Source of the DNA: Pandoraea pnomenusa
GTDB taxonomy: Bacteria > Pseudomonadota > Gammaproteobacteria > Burkholderiales > Burkholderiaceae
Assembly: GCF_000767615.3 (NCBI RefSeq)
Contig: NZ_CP009553.3
Span: forward strand, 2,046,001 to 2,110,000
DNA length: 64,000 bases
Reading direction: 5' to 3'
Shown: piece after piece, positions 44,847-53,215 of the stretch
How the letters are laid out: every line of letters begins with the position of its first letter
Numbering within the stretch: position 1 is the stretch's first letter
Made by a program: the position numbers and the translations under genes
Notes under the pieces: generated by a model
What the model was told of the DNA's origin: nothing
Database searches by the model: none
The model's input: only the letters and a program-made list of their open reading frames with translations

Positions 44847-45227
44847 TCAGACGTACGGTGCCAGGCCGTTGCCGAGCGACCAATTGGCCTTTTCCACCTC
44901 GATGAGGCTCACGAAAACGTCCTCCGGCCGAATGCCGGGGCTTTGGCTGAGCAACTCCGCGGTCCGTTTGAACAGCGCCAACTTCTGGTCGAGGGTTCTC
45001 GTGTTGTTGGCGGTGATCTGGATGAAGACGAGATCGTCGCTTCGGGCGATGCCGAGATACGACGGGCTGTAGCGGAAGTTTGGGGCATCGTGCTCCGTGA
45101 TAGTCATGAATTGATCGTCTTCGGGCACGTTGAACGTTTCGTGCATTGCGCGACAAACGTTGTCGAGGATGGCCTGTCTGTAGGCTTCCGACTTTCCGGC
45201 GCGTAATGCGACATGGGCGAGTGGCAT
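44847..45227 (-). CDS. Tautomerase family protein (tautomerase_2 type)
   Basis: The 126-residue product begins Met-Pro, so after removal of methionine proline 1 can act as the catalytic base of the tautomerase/MIF superfamily. The sequence MPLAHVALRAGKSEAYRQA and the stretch EDVFVSLIEVEKANWSLGNG are typical of the double-length tautomerase_2 group, close to cis-CaaD/MSAD-like or uncharacterised proteins. It is divergent from a LysR gene with a candidate operator between them. The physiological substrate is unknown. Confidence 0.9.
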   Translation of the reverse strand: MPLAHVALRAGKSEAYRQAILDNVCRAMHETFNVPEDDQFMTITEHDAPNFRYSPSYLGIARSDDLVFIQITANNTRTLDQKLALFKRTAELLSQSPGIRPEDVFVSLIEVEKANWSLGNGLAPYV

Positions 45228-45289
45228 CGGGGGCTCCTTTTTGCGTGAGGGGTCAGCGGGAAGCCAAAGATTAAGGGCTATCTGTTATA

Positions 45290-45316
45290 TTGAAAATCTA
45301 TTAATTCTAATTTCAA
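45290..45316. promoter_or_regulatory. Candidate LysR operator between tautomerase and lysR
   Basis: In the strikingly AT-rich 104-base divergent gap, TTGAAA (45290-45295) and TTTCAA (45311-45316) form an inverted repeat, with further partial symmetry inside. Centre and distance to both start codons fit the recognition site of a LysR protein acting on itself and the tautomerase gene. Confidence 0.5.
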
Positions 45317-45331
45317 AGATAAGAATTGGAA

Positions 45332-46189
45332 ATGATTCAACGTCCTCTCGATCTTGATGCCGTCCAGGCTTTTGTTCACATTGCGGAGCTCGGCAGCTTT
45401 ACGCGTGCGGCGGAAGCGATGGGGGCGACGCAGGCCGCCGTCAGTTTGAAGCTGCAACGACTGGAGGAAAGGCTCGGCTGCCGGTTGGTCGAGCGCACGC
45501 CGCGGCATGTCGAGTTGTCGTCGCAGGGGCTTTCGTTCCTCGAAAATGCCCGAGAACTGCTGGAGGTTCACAATCGCGCGCTTGCCGGGTTTGCGCAGCG
45601 TCGGCAGCGTCTTGTTATCGGAATCAGCGACCATGTCGCGGGGCCGGATCTTCCGTCGTTGATCGCGCGCATGAATGCGCAGAATCCGCAGTTGCTGATT
45701 GAGATTCGGATTGGTTCGTCGGGTGATTTGCTTCAACGGTTCGACCGGCGGGAGCTCGACGCGGTGATCGTTCGTTTTCACGCGGATCGAAGCGACGGAG
45801 AAACGTTGGCGGACGAGACATTCGGATGGTTCGCTGCGCCGACGTGGGAGCCTCGTGCCGGCGAGCCCTTGCCGCTCGTCACGCTGGCCGAGCCGTGCGG
45901 CGTGCGCGCGATGGCAGGTCAGGCGCTCGATGCGGCGGGGGTGCCGTGGACCGAGGCGTTCGTTGGCGGCGGCGTTGCAGCCGCTGCGGCGGCCGTCGTG
46001 GCCGGGCTTGGCGTTGCGGCATTGGCGCCTCGGATGTTGCCTTTGGGCGCCGTGGACGTGGGCGCGAGGCTTGGGCTTCCGGATCTGCCGCGGTTGCCGG
46101 TGGTGCTTCACTCCCGGGTGAGCGACAGCCGACAGCGCGACGCCCTCGCCACGCTCGCCGCGGCGTTCAGGAGCGTGGCGCGGAGGTGA
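45332..46189 (+). CDS. LysR family transcriptional regulator
   Basis: 285 residues: HTH domain (AVQAFVHIAELGSFTRAAEA, then TQAAVSLKLQRLEERLGCRL) and a substrate-binding-type effector domain (LVIGISDHVAGPDLPSLIAR). ATG 45332 is used; a TTG two codons earlier would give two more residues. It is divergent from the tautomerase and is probably its regulator. The C-terminal half is alanine- and glycine-rich but intact. Confidence 0.92.
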   Translation: MIQRPLDLDAVQAFVHIAELGSFTRAAEAMGATQAAVSLKLQRLEERLGCRLVERTPRHVELSSQGLSFLENARELLEVHNRALAGFAQRRQRLVIGISDHVAGPDLPSLIARMNAQNPQLLIEIRIGSSGDLLQRFDRRELDAVIVRFHADRSDGETLADETFGWFAAPTWEPRAGEPLPLVTLAEPCGVRAMAGQALDAAGVPWTEAFVGGGVAAAAAAVVAGLGVAALAPRMLPLGAVDVGARLGLPDLPRLPVVLHSRVSDSRQRDALATLAAAFRSVARR

Positions 46190-46301
46190 GGGACGGGGCG
46201 GCGCGCACGCCGTTCGGACCGAAACCGGTGGTGGCGCAAACGTATGCGACGATCAATGACCGCGAATGTCAGTGAGGGCTACCGTTAAAACCAGGAAATT
46301 C

Positions 46302-46391
46302 TGGCGGAGGCGGTGAGATTCGAACTCACGGAAGGGTTACCCCTTCGCTGGTTTTCAAGACCAGTCCATTAAACCACTCTGGCACGCCTCC
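46302..46391 (-). tRNA. tRNA-Ser (anticodon TGA)
   Basis: On the minus strand a full class II tRNA can be folded: acceptor stem GGAGGCG/CGCCTCC, D arm, anticodon stem CTGGT/ACCAG around loop CTTGAAA giving anticodon TGA (reads UCA), a long variable arm GAAGGGG-TAA-CCCCTTC, and TTCGAAT in the T loop. The CCA end is encoded (46304-46302). No integrase or duplicated 3' end lies nearby. Confidence 0.97.
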
Positions 46392-46517
46392 GAGGCGTTG
46401 CGCACGACGGGCTGTCGCGGCACAGGCGCCGTCCGACGGGACGGCTGGGGATGCGTGCGGTCCGGGAAGATTCGGCGTCGGGTGCCCAACGCAGACCGGT
46501 ACCGCACGGCAGCCGGC

Positions 46518-46523
46518 ATTATA
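46518..46523 (-). promoter_or_regulatory. TATAAT box upstream of tRNA-Ser
   Basis: A perfect -10 hexamer on the minus strand would start transcription near 46511, about 120 bases before the tRNA. No good -35 element is at the right distance. Apart from this, the 315-base gap between the tRNA and the acyl-CoA synthetase start (46392-46706) shows nothing I can name. Confidence 0.35.
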
Positions 46524-46706
46524 CCCGCTCATCACGTCGTGTGGAGCTACCTTCTCACCGAAATCACCTCGCACCCCGCTCAAATCCTAGTGTTTCCCCC
46601 GGACACCCCTTGTTTTGTCCGCCTCCGGCATGCATCATGCTTCAAGACGTGCGGTGAACGCCCTTCGCGTTCCCGTGCGAGGCCAGACATGACCCGGAGA
46701 CAGCGC

Positions 46707-48440
46707 ATGGATGCCGACACCTCCCGCGCCCACGCCAAAGAGACGTCGAATGACGCCAGCGGTGAACGCGCGACCGACGGGCAAACCGCCCAGACCGCAC
46801 AGCCTTTCGCGTGGCAGATTCCCACGCTCTACAACATCGGCGTCGACGTATGCGACAAGTGGGCCGATGGCACGAATCGCCTGGCCCTCATTCACGAAAG
46901 CGCCGACGGCTCGCACGTGCGCCTCACGTTCGATACCCTCAGGCAACTCTCGAATCAACTCGCCAACGAATGGCGCGCCAACGGCGTCAAGACCGGTGAC
47001 CGCATCGGCATCTTCCTGCCACAGTCGCCCGCCACGCTCGTCGCCCACGTTGCCGCCTACAAGCTCGGCGCCATCGCCGTGCCGCTCTTCACGCTCTTCG
47101 GTCCCGAAGCGCTGGCCTATCGGCTACAGAACTCCGGCGCAACCGTGCTCGTGACCGACCTCGCGAGCGTCGGCAAGATCGACGACATCCGCGCCGAATT
47201 GCCCGATCTGCGCCTGGTCTATGTCGTGCACGACGACCTTCCCGAAGCGCACCATCACGTGACGGACGATCAGGACTGGGGCGTGGCCGAAGACGGCCTG
47301 CTCGCACTCTGGCCGGCCATCGCCTCGCGTGACGCGCAATTCGAACCCGTCCAGACCCGCGCCGACGCGCCGGCGCTGATCATCTACACCTCCGGCACGA
47401 CCGGCAAGCCCAAGGGCGCACTGCACGCGCATCGGGTCCTGCTCGGCCACCTGCCCGGCGTCGAAACGTCGCACAACGGGTTTCCTCAGGCGGGCGACCT
47501 CATCTGGACGCCCGCCGACTGGGCCTGGATCGGCGGACTGCTCGACGTGCTGCTGCCCGCGCTGCACCACGGCGTGCCGGTGCTCTCGCGCCGCTTCGAG
47601 AAGTTCGATCCCGTCGCCGCCTTCGACCTCATGGCGCGCCACGGTGTGCGCAACACATTCCTCCCGCCCACGGCGCTCAAAATGCTGCGCACCGTGGCGT
47701 CACCGCGCGAGCACTGGCCCCTGCAACTGCGCTCGGTCGCCAGCGGCGGCGAGTCGCTCGGCCCTGAACTGCTGGCCTGGGGGCGCGAGCATCTCGGCGT
47801 CGAGATCAACGAGTTCTACGGCCAGACGGAATGCAACATGGTGGTGTCGTCGTGCGCAGCGGAATTCCCGGCGCTGCCCGGCGCCATCGGACGCGCAGTC
47901 CGCGGCCACGACGTCACAATCGTCGACGACGACGGCAAGCCGCTGCCCGTGGGCGCCGTCGGCAACATCGCAATCGCACGCCCCAACCCGGTCATGTTCC
48001 TCGGCTACTGGCACAACCCCGACGCCACGATGGAAAAGTATCGCGGCGACTACCTGCTCACAGGCGATTCGGGATTCGTCGACGAACAGGGATACATCAC
48101 CTTCACCGGGCGCTCGGACGACGTGATCACCAGCGCCGGATATCGAATCGGTCCCGGGCCGATCGAGGACTGCCTGATCCGCCATCCGTCGGTGCAGTTC
48201 GCCGCCGTGATCGGCGAGCCCGACGCGCTTCGCACGGAAATCGTGAAGGCCTTCATCGTGCTGCGCGAAGGCTACGAGCCGTCCGACACGCTCGCCAGGG
48301 AAATCCAGGACTTCGTGAAGCACCGCCTCGCGGCGCACGAATACCCGCGCAAGGTCGTCTTCCTGCCGGAGCTGCCGATGACCGTCACCGGCAAGATCAT
48401 TCGAAAGGCATTGCGGGAGATGAGGACGGCACCGGGTTGA
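46707..48440 (+). CDS. Acetyl-CoA/medium-chain acyl-CoA synthetase family protein
   Basis: The 577-residue AMP-forming ligase has P-loop IYTSGTTGKPKGALHAH, activating motif NEFYGQTECNMVV, ribose-binding LLTGDSGFVDEQGYITFTGR and the C-terminal catalytic lysine in TVTGKIIRKALRE. WTPADWAWIGGLLDVLLPAL is typical of the ACSM-like group rather than Acs proper. The ATG at 46707 follows ggaga at 6 bases; the upstream open frame overlaps the promoter region. It ends 18 bases from the convergent hemW gene. The substrate is probably a short- or medium-chain acid. Confidence 0.9.
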   Translation: MDADTSRAHAKETSNDASGERATDGQTAQTAQPFAWQIPTLYNIGVDVCDKWADGTNRLALIHESADGSHVRLTFDTLRQLSNQLANEWRANGVKTGDRIGIFLPQSPATLVAHVAAYKLGAIAVPLFTLFGPEALAYRLQNSGATVLVTDLASVGKIDDIRAELPDLRLVYVVHDDLPEAHHHVTDDQDWGVAEDGLLALWPAIASRDAQFEPVQTRADAPALIIYTSGTTGKPKGALHAHRVLLGHLPGVETSHNGFPQAGDLIWTPADWAWIGGLLDVLLPALHHGVPVLSRRFEKFDPVAAFDLMARHGVRNTFLPPTALKMLRTVASPREHWPLQLRSVASGGESLGPELLAWGREHLGVEINEFYGQTECNMVVSSCAAEFPALPGAIGRAVRGHDVTIVDDDGKPLPVGAVGNIAIARPNPVMFLGYWHNPDATMEKYRGDYLLTGDSGFVDEQGYITFTGRSDDVITSAGYRIGPGPIEDCLIRHPSVQFAAVIGEPDALRTEIVKAFIVLREGYEPSDTLAREIQDFVKHRLAAHEYPRKVVFLPELPMTVTGKIIRKALREMRTAPG

Positions 48441-48458
48441 ATCCGGCGCCGGCGAGGA

Positions 48459-49679
48459 TCACGCCGGGTCGCGATCGAGGAACATGCCCTGCAGGTCGTT
48501 CAGGAAACGCTGTCCGAGCTCGGTCGGCGCGATGCGCTGCGGATCGTCGACGATCAATCCCTTCGCGACCGCCTCGCTCAGCGCCTTCGCGATGCGCGCC
48601 ATCGGCAGCCCGGTGCGATCGGCGAACAGCTCGCTCTTCACGCCGTCGGTCAGTCGTAACGCGTTGAGCATGAACTCGAAGGGCAGGTCGCGCGCGTCGA
48701 CCTCCCGTTCTTCCTGAATCGCGTTGCCGGCGGCCGCCGCTTCCATGAACCGCTGAGGATGCTTGTGCCGGATCTGGCGCAACACGCGGTGCGGGAACGA
48801 GATCTTGCTGTGCGCCCCCGCGCCGATGCCGAGATAATCGCCGAATTCCCAGTAATTCACGTTGTGCTTCGCGCGCCGATGCGCCCGCGCATACGCCGAC
48901 ACCTCATAGTGCCCGTAGCCGGCCGCGGCCGTGCGCTCGGCGATCCAGTCCTGCATGTCCGCGGCGGTGTCGTCGTCGGGCACGGTCGGCGGATACTTGT
49001 GGAATTGTGTATTCGGCTCGAGCGTCAGGTGATAGAGCGACAGATGCGGCGGCGCGAACGAGAGCGCCGTCTCCACATCCTGCCGACACTGCGCCAGCGT
49101 CTGGTTCGGCAGCGCGAACATCAGATCGAGGTTGAAGTTTTCGAAGTTCGCCTGCGCGATCTCGATGGCGTGGCGCGCTTCGTCGCCATCGTGAATGCGC
49201 CCGAGCGCCTTCAGATGCTCGCTGTTGAAACTCTGGATGCCGATCGACAGGCGATTGACGCCGCTCGCGCGGAAGCTGCGGAACTTGTCCGCCTCGAACG
49301 TGCCGGGATTCGCCTCCATCGTGATTTCGGCGTCGGCGTCGAGCGGGAGCAGGGCGCGCAGGTCCGAGAGCAGCCGGTCGAGGCCGGCTGCCGAGAGCAG
49401 GCTCGGTGTGCCCCCGCCGATAAAGACGGTGTGCACCGGACGTCCCCACACCAGCGGCAGCGCCTGCTCCAGATCCTGGCGCAGGGCGTCGAGATAGGCT
49501 TGCTCCGGAAACGCCTGCGCACCCCCGTCGCCGCGCCATTCATGCGAGTTGAAGTCGCAATACGGACACTTGCGCACGCACCACGGAAAATGCACGTACA
49601 ACGACATCGGCGGCAATGCCGGAAGACTGATCTGGCCGGGCCGCAGGAAGGTCTGCACGGGCAACGTGGAGTGACTCAT
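48459..49679 (-). CDS. hemW: Radical SAM heme chaperone HemW
   Basis: A 406-residue radical SAM protein with cluster cysteines C34, C38 and C41 in CVRKCPYCDF. HemW/HemN-family features follow: VFIGGGTPSLL, GVNRLSIGIQSF and NVNYWEFGDYLGIGAGAHS, plus the C-terminal HemN_C region. It lacks the extra N-terminal part of true coproporphyrinogen dehydrogenase HemN. Known role: it binds heme and delivers it to respiratory enzymes. It stands 5 bases behind rdgB in the rph-rdgB-hemW operon, a conserved order in Burkholderiales. Confidence 0.95.
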   Translation of the reverse strand: MSHSTLPVQTFLRPGQISLPALPPMSLYVHFPWCVRKCPYCDFNSHEWRGDGGAQAFPEQAYLDALRQDLEQALPLVWGRPVHTVFIGGGTPSLLSAAGLDRLLSDLRALLPLDADAEITMEANPGTFEADKFRSFRASGVNRLSIGIQSFNSEHLKALGRIHDGDEARHAIEIAQANFENFNLDLMFALPNQTLAQCRQDVETALSFAPPHLSLYHLTLEPNTQFHKYPPTVPDDDTAADMQDWIAERTAAAGYGHYEVSAYARAHRRAKHNVNYWEFGDYLGIGAGAHSKISFPHRVLRQIRHKHPQRFMEAAAAGNAIQEEREVDARDLPFEFMLNALRLTDGVKSELFADRTGLPMARIAKALSEAVAKGLIVDDPQRIAPTELGQRFLNDLQGMFLDRDPA

Positions 49680-49684
49680 ACCGC

Positions 49685-50302
49685 TTACGCCTCCCGGCCC
49701 AGCTTCTCGAGCAGCACGCGCAGGGCGCGGGCACGATGGCTATGGGCGTTTTTCACGGCGGGGTCGAGTTCGGCGGCGGTCTGATCCAGCGAGCGAATGA
49801 GGAAGTGCGGGTCGTAGCCGAAACCGTGCGCGCCGCGCGGCGTGTCGACAATCTCGCCGTCCCAGCGCCCCTCGGCAATGATCGGCTGCGGGTCGTTCGC
49901 GTGACGCACGAGCACCAGTGCGGCGAAGTAATACGCGTCGCGATAGCCGGGCGTGTCCGCGTGCGGGGCGAGTTGCTCGATCAGGTGACGATTGTTCGCG
50001 GCGTCGGATTTCTCGCGCCCGGCGCGAGCCGCATAACGCGCGGAATACACGCCGGGCGCACCGCCCAGAATCGGCACGCACAGGCCGGAGTCGTCGGCCA
50101 GCGCGGGCAGGCCGGTTGCCGCGGACGCGTGTCGAGCCTTCGCGAGCGCGTTTTCGATGAAGGTGACGTGCGGCTCCTCTGCCTCGGAAACGCCTAGCAT
50201 GCCCTGCGGAATCAGCTCGATACCCAGCGGCTCGAACAACGACGCGAATTCGCGCAGCTTGCCCGGGTTGTTCGACGCCAGCACGATCTTCTGCATCGCC
50301 AT
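49685..50302 (-). CDS. rdgB: RdgB/HAM1 non-canonical purine NTP pyrophosphatase
   Basis: A 205-residue enzyme that hydrolyses dITP, XTP and ITP to monophosphates and so keeps deaminated purines out of nucleic acids. Family marks: IVLASNNPGKLREF at the N-terminus, LADDSGLCVPILGGAPGVYSAR in the middle (the catalytic aspartate pair lies in ADDSGL) and HGFGYDPHF. ATG 50302 has GGGAG 8 bases upstream and starts 2 bases after the rph stop codon. Confidence 0.96.
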   Translation of the reverse strand: MAMQKIVLASNNPGKLREFASLFEPLGIELIPQGMLGVSEAEEPHVTFIENALAKARHASAATGLPALADDSGLCVPILGGAPGVYSARYAARAGREKSDAANNRHLIEQLAPHADTPGYRDAYYFAALVLVRHANDPQPIIAEGRWDGEIVDTPRGAHGFGYDPHFLIRSLDQTAAELDPAVKNAHSHRARALRVLLEKLGREA

Positions 50303-50304
50303 CG

Positions 50305-51033
50305 TCAGGCTCCCAGCGCGCGCTTCTGCGCGTCGATCAACTGACGAATGCCGGCGTCGGCCAGATCGAGCAGGGCGTTGCTCTGCGCGCGTGTGAAGGG
50401 CTCGCCCTCGGCCGTTCCCTGGATTTCGACGAAGCCGCCTTCGCTCGTCATGATGACGTTCATGTCGGTGTCGCAGGCGGAGTCTTCCGCGTAGTTCAGG
50501 TCCAGCACCGGGTGCCCCTGGTACAAACCGACCGACACGGCGGCGACGTGCGCGCGAATGGGCGACGATTCGAGCTTGCCCTCGGCAATGAGTTTCGAGA
50601 CGGCGTCGTGCGCCGCCACGAAGGCGCCGGTGATCGACGCGCAACGCGTGCCGCCGTCGGCCTGGATCACGTCGCAATCGATCTGGAGGGTGCGCGGGCC
50701 GAACTTCTCGAGATCGAACACGGCGCGCAGCGAGCGGCCGATCAGGCGCTGGATTTCCTGTGTGCGTCCGCTTTGCTTGCCGCGTGCGGCCTCACGGTCG
50801 CCGCGCGTGTGCGTGGCGCGCGGCAACATGCCGTACTCCGCGGTGAGCCAGCCCTGTCCGGAGTCGCGCAGGAATCCCGGCACTTTCTCTTCCACGCTGG
50901 CCGTGCAGATGACCTTCGTCTCGCCACATTCGATGAGCACCGAGCCTTCGGCGTAGCGGGTGTATTGGCGGGTGATGCGCACGGGGCGCAATGCGTCGAG
51001 CGCACGGCCGTCCGGTCGGGTGATGGGCGTCAT
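50305..51033 (-). CDS. rph: Ribonuclease PH
   Basis: A phosphorolytic 3'-5' exoribonuclease of 242 residues that trims tRNA 3' ends. Conserved stretches are [54 protein letters not shown] and the active-site [20 protein letters not shown]. Full length with no sign of the C-terminal truncation known in some E. coli strains. First gene of the rph-rdgB-hemW unit, divergent from yicC. Confidence 0.97.
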   Translation of the reverse strand: MTPITRPDGRALDALRPVRITRQYTRYAEGSVLIECGETKVICTASVEEKVPGFLRDSGQGWLTAEYGMLPRATHTRGDREAARGKQSGRTQEIQRLIGRSLRAVFDLEKFGPRTLQIDCDVIQADGGTRCASITGAFVAAHDAVSKLIAEGKLESSPIRAHVAAVSVGLYQGHPVLDLNYAEDSACDTDMNVIMTSEGGFVEIQGTAEGEPFTRAQSNALLDLADAGIRQLIDAQKRALGA

Positions 51034-51245
51034 GTGTGGGTGTCCTGCGAGGTGAATGGATGCGGCAATACCCGAATGGTATCGCTAAACGCCGCAACCT
51101 TGGCGGCACGCGCCGCCGCCGCGCGCCGATTCCTGAGCGAAGGGCCGGAAAATGCGATAATCGCGGTTCATCCATTGCATGCGAATCCGGTCGCCGCCTT
51201 GCCCCGTTGAGAATCCGTCACGCGGCCGTGGCACCGGTCACCCCG

Positions 51246-52175
51246 ATGAAAGACAACAACATCTACAGTATGACCGGCTACGCCAGCGTCACGCGCGACA
51301 TTGCGCATGCCGATGGAGCCGCAGGCGCGAGCGTGTCGGTCGAATTGCGCACGGTCAATTCGCGCTTTCTCGATCTGGCATTTCGCATGCCCGAGGAAGC
51401 GCGTGCGTGCGAGCCCGTGCTGCGCGAATCGCTCACCGCCAAGCTCTCGCGCGGCAAGGTCGACATCCGCATCAACGTGCAGCGCCCGGAGAGCGGCACG
51501 AGCGGCGCGCTCAACCTCGACGCCGTGAAGCAACTCGCCGATCTCGAGCAACAGGTGCTCAAGCTTTTCCCGGATGCGGAGCGCATGCGCACCGGCGAAA
51601 TCCTCCGCTGGCCCGGGGTGCTCGGTGAGGAGTCGGTGACGGCCGAAGCGCTGCGCGACGCCGTAATCGATGCCGGGCGCGCCGCCATCGGCGAGCTCGT
51701 CGAAGTGCGCAGGCGCGAAGGCGCCCAGCTCAAGGTCAGCCTGATCGAGCGCATCGAGAAAATGGAGACGATTCTCGTCGACCTCCAGCCGATGGTGCCC
51801 GATTTGATCGCGCGTCACCAGCAGAAGATCGTCGATCGCTTGCAGGAAGCGCTGGGCGTCGTGGTGCCGGAAGGATCGGCCGCGCCCGGCAAGGACGAAA
51901 TCGCCGAGCGCATCCGTCAGGAAGTGACCATGTACGGCGTGCGCATCGACGTCGCGGAAGAACTCACGCGGCTCGACGCTCACCTGAAGGAAACCCGTCA
52001 TGTTCTCGAGAAGGGGGGACTGGTCGGAAAACGGCTCGACTTCATGATGCAGGAGCTCAATCGCGAAGCGAATACGCTCGGCTCGAAGGCGGCCTCGAAG
52101 GAACTTGCCGATGCGTCGATGGAGCTCAAGCTCTACATCGAGCAGATGCGAGAGCAAGTGCAGAATCTGGAGTAA
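51246..52175 (+). CDS. yicC: YicC/YloC family endoribonuclease
   Basis: A 309-residue protein with the N-terminal YicC_N region ([31 protein letters not shown]) and the C-terminal DUF1732 domain ([17 protein letters not shown]). Members in E. coli and Bacillus are recently described endoribonucleases acting on structured or small RNAs. ATG 51246 is chosen where the family homology begins. A GATAAT box at 51156-51161 could serve as -10 element. gmk follows after 5 bases, a common pairing. Confidence 0.93.
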   Translation: MKDNNIYSMTGYASVTRDIAHADGAAGASVSVELRTVNSRFLDLAFRMPEEARACEPVLRESLTAKLSRGKVDIRINVQRPESGTSGALNLDAVKQLADLEQQVLKLFPDAERMRTGEILRWPGVLGEESVTAEALRDAVIDAGRAAIGELVEVRRREGAQLKVSLIERIEKMETILVDLQPMVPDLIARHQQKIVDRLQEALGVVVPEGSAAPGKDEIAERIRQEVTMYGVRIDVAEELTRLDAHLKETRHVLEKGGLVGKRLDFMMQELNREANTLGSKAASKELADASMELKLYIEQMREQVQNLE

Positions 52176-52180
52176 CCCGC

Positions 52181-52858
52181 ATGTCCTCGCCATCCCAAGC
52201 CCCGCAAACCCCGATGCACGCCGTGTATCCCGGCAACCTGTTCATGGTGGTCGCCCCCTCTGGCGCGGGCAAGTCGACACTCGTGAACGCGCTGCTCGCG
52301 CAGGACGATGAAATTCGCCTGTCGATCTCGTGCACGACGCGCGCACCGCGTGCGAACGAGGAAGAGGGCGTGCATTACAACTTCATTTCGGTCGAACAGT
52401 TTCTCGAGCGTCGCAAGCGCGGCGAGTTTCTCGAAAGCGCGGAAGTGCATGGCAACTATTACGGCACGTCGCGCGTGTGGATCGAAGACCAGATGCGCGA
52501 AGGCCGCGACGTGCTGCTGGAGATCGATTGGCAGGGCGCGCAGCAGGTGCGCAAGCGCTTCTCGAACGCGGTCGGCATCTTCATTCTTCCGCCGTCGATC
52601 GCCGCGCTCGAGGAGCGCCTGAAAAAGCGCGGCACCGACGAGCCCAACGTGATCGCGCGACGCCTGCTCGCTGCCGGCGGCGAGATCGCCCACGCGCCCG
52701 AAGCGGACTTCATCATCATCAACGACGACTTCCAGCGCGCGCTCGCGCAGTTGCAGTCGGTATTCACCGCGACACGACTGCGTTTCCCGTCGCAATATGC
52801 GCGGCACAAGACACTGTTCACCGACCTGGACATCCACGCACCGAACGAGCCCCAGTAA
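52181..52858 (+). CDS. gmk: Guanylate kinase
   Basis: The 225-residue enzyme phosphorylates GMP to GDP. Walker A PSGAGKST is at residues 26-33; the GMP-binding part shows [20 protein letters not shown] and [11 protein letters not shown]; then [14 protein letters not shown] and the lid [13 protein letters not shown]. About 15 residues precede the usual core. It is co-directional with yicC and followed by rpoZ, so nucleotide supply and the stringent response genes are adjacent. Confidence 0.97.
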   Translation: MSSPSQAPQTPMHAVYPGNLFMVVAPSGAGKSTLVNALLAQDDEIRLSISCTTRAPRANEEEGVHYNFISVEQFLERRKRGEFLESAEVHGNYYGTSRVWIEDQMREGRDVLLEIDWQGAQQVRKRFSNAVGIFILPPSIAALEERLKKRGTDEPNVIARRLLAAGGEIAHAPEADFIIINDDFQRALAQLQSVFTATRLRFPSQYARHKTLFTDLDIHAPNEPQ

Positions 52859-52914
52859 CCCCTTCGCATTCATCGGCGGCGCTTGCGTTTTGCGCGGGTG
52901 TTCGCCGGCTGCGA

Positions 52915-52920
52915 TAGAAT
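52915..52920 (+). promoter_or_regulatory. Likely -10 box of an rpoZ-spoT promoter
   Basis: TAGAAT lies 29 bases before the rpoZ ATG in a short AT-richer stretch, with no clear -35 hexamer. It would give rpoZ and spoT a start of their own besides read-through from gmk. Confidence 0.35.
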
Positions 52921-52948
52921 ACGCCCTATATCTAGAAGGAACCTCCTT

Positions 52949-53155
52949 ATGGCCCGAATTACCGTTGAAGACTGCCTGAAAAAGATCCCGAACCGCTTCG
53001 AGCTGGCGCTCGCCGCGACGTATCGCGCCCGCCAACTGGCGCAGGGTCATACGCCCAAGCTCGAGAACAACAAGGACAAGCCGACCGTTGTCGCGCTGCG
53101 TGAAATCGCAGCGGGTCAGGTGGGCATCGAGATGCTCAAGAAAGTGCCGGTCTGA
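52949..53155 (+). CDS. rpoZ: RNA polymerase omega subunit
   Basis: 68 residues, starting [20 protein letters not shown] and continuing with [12 protein letters not shown], the diagnostic omega sequence. It helps assemble RNA polymerase and forms part of ppGpp site 1 with beta'. aaggaacc lies just before the ATG. It stands directly before spoT, so the ppGpp enzyme and one of its RNA-polymerase contact subunits are co-encoded, as in most proteobacteria. Confidence 0.97.
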   Translation: MARITVEDCLKKIPNRFELALAATYRARQLAQGHTPKLENNKDKPTVVALREIAAGQVGIEMLKKVPV

Positions 53156-53215
53156 TCGGGAGACCGCACTGATGCGATGTGACGTTCCGGGCCGCTCGAC
53201 GATGCAGGTACACGT

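Noticed and set aside
46302..46391. tRNA-Ser as an integration site for a mobile element
   Set aside because: No integrase, no repeated tRNA 3' end and no change in gene type on either side; the flanks are ordinary chromosomal genes.
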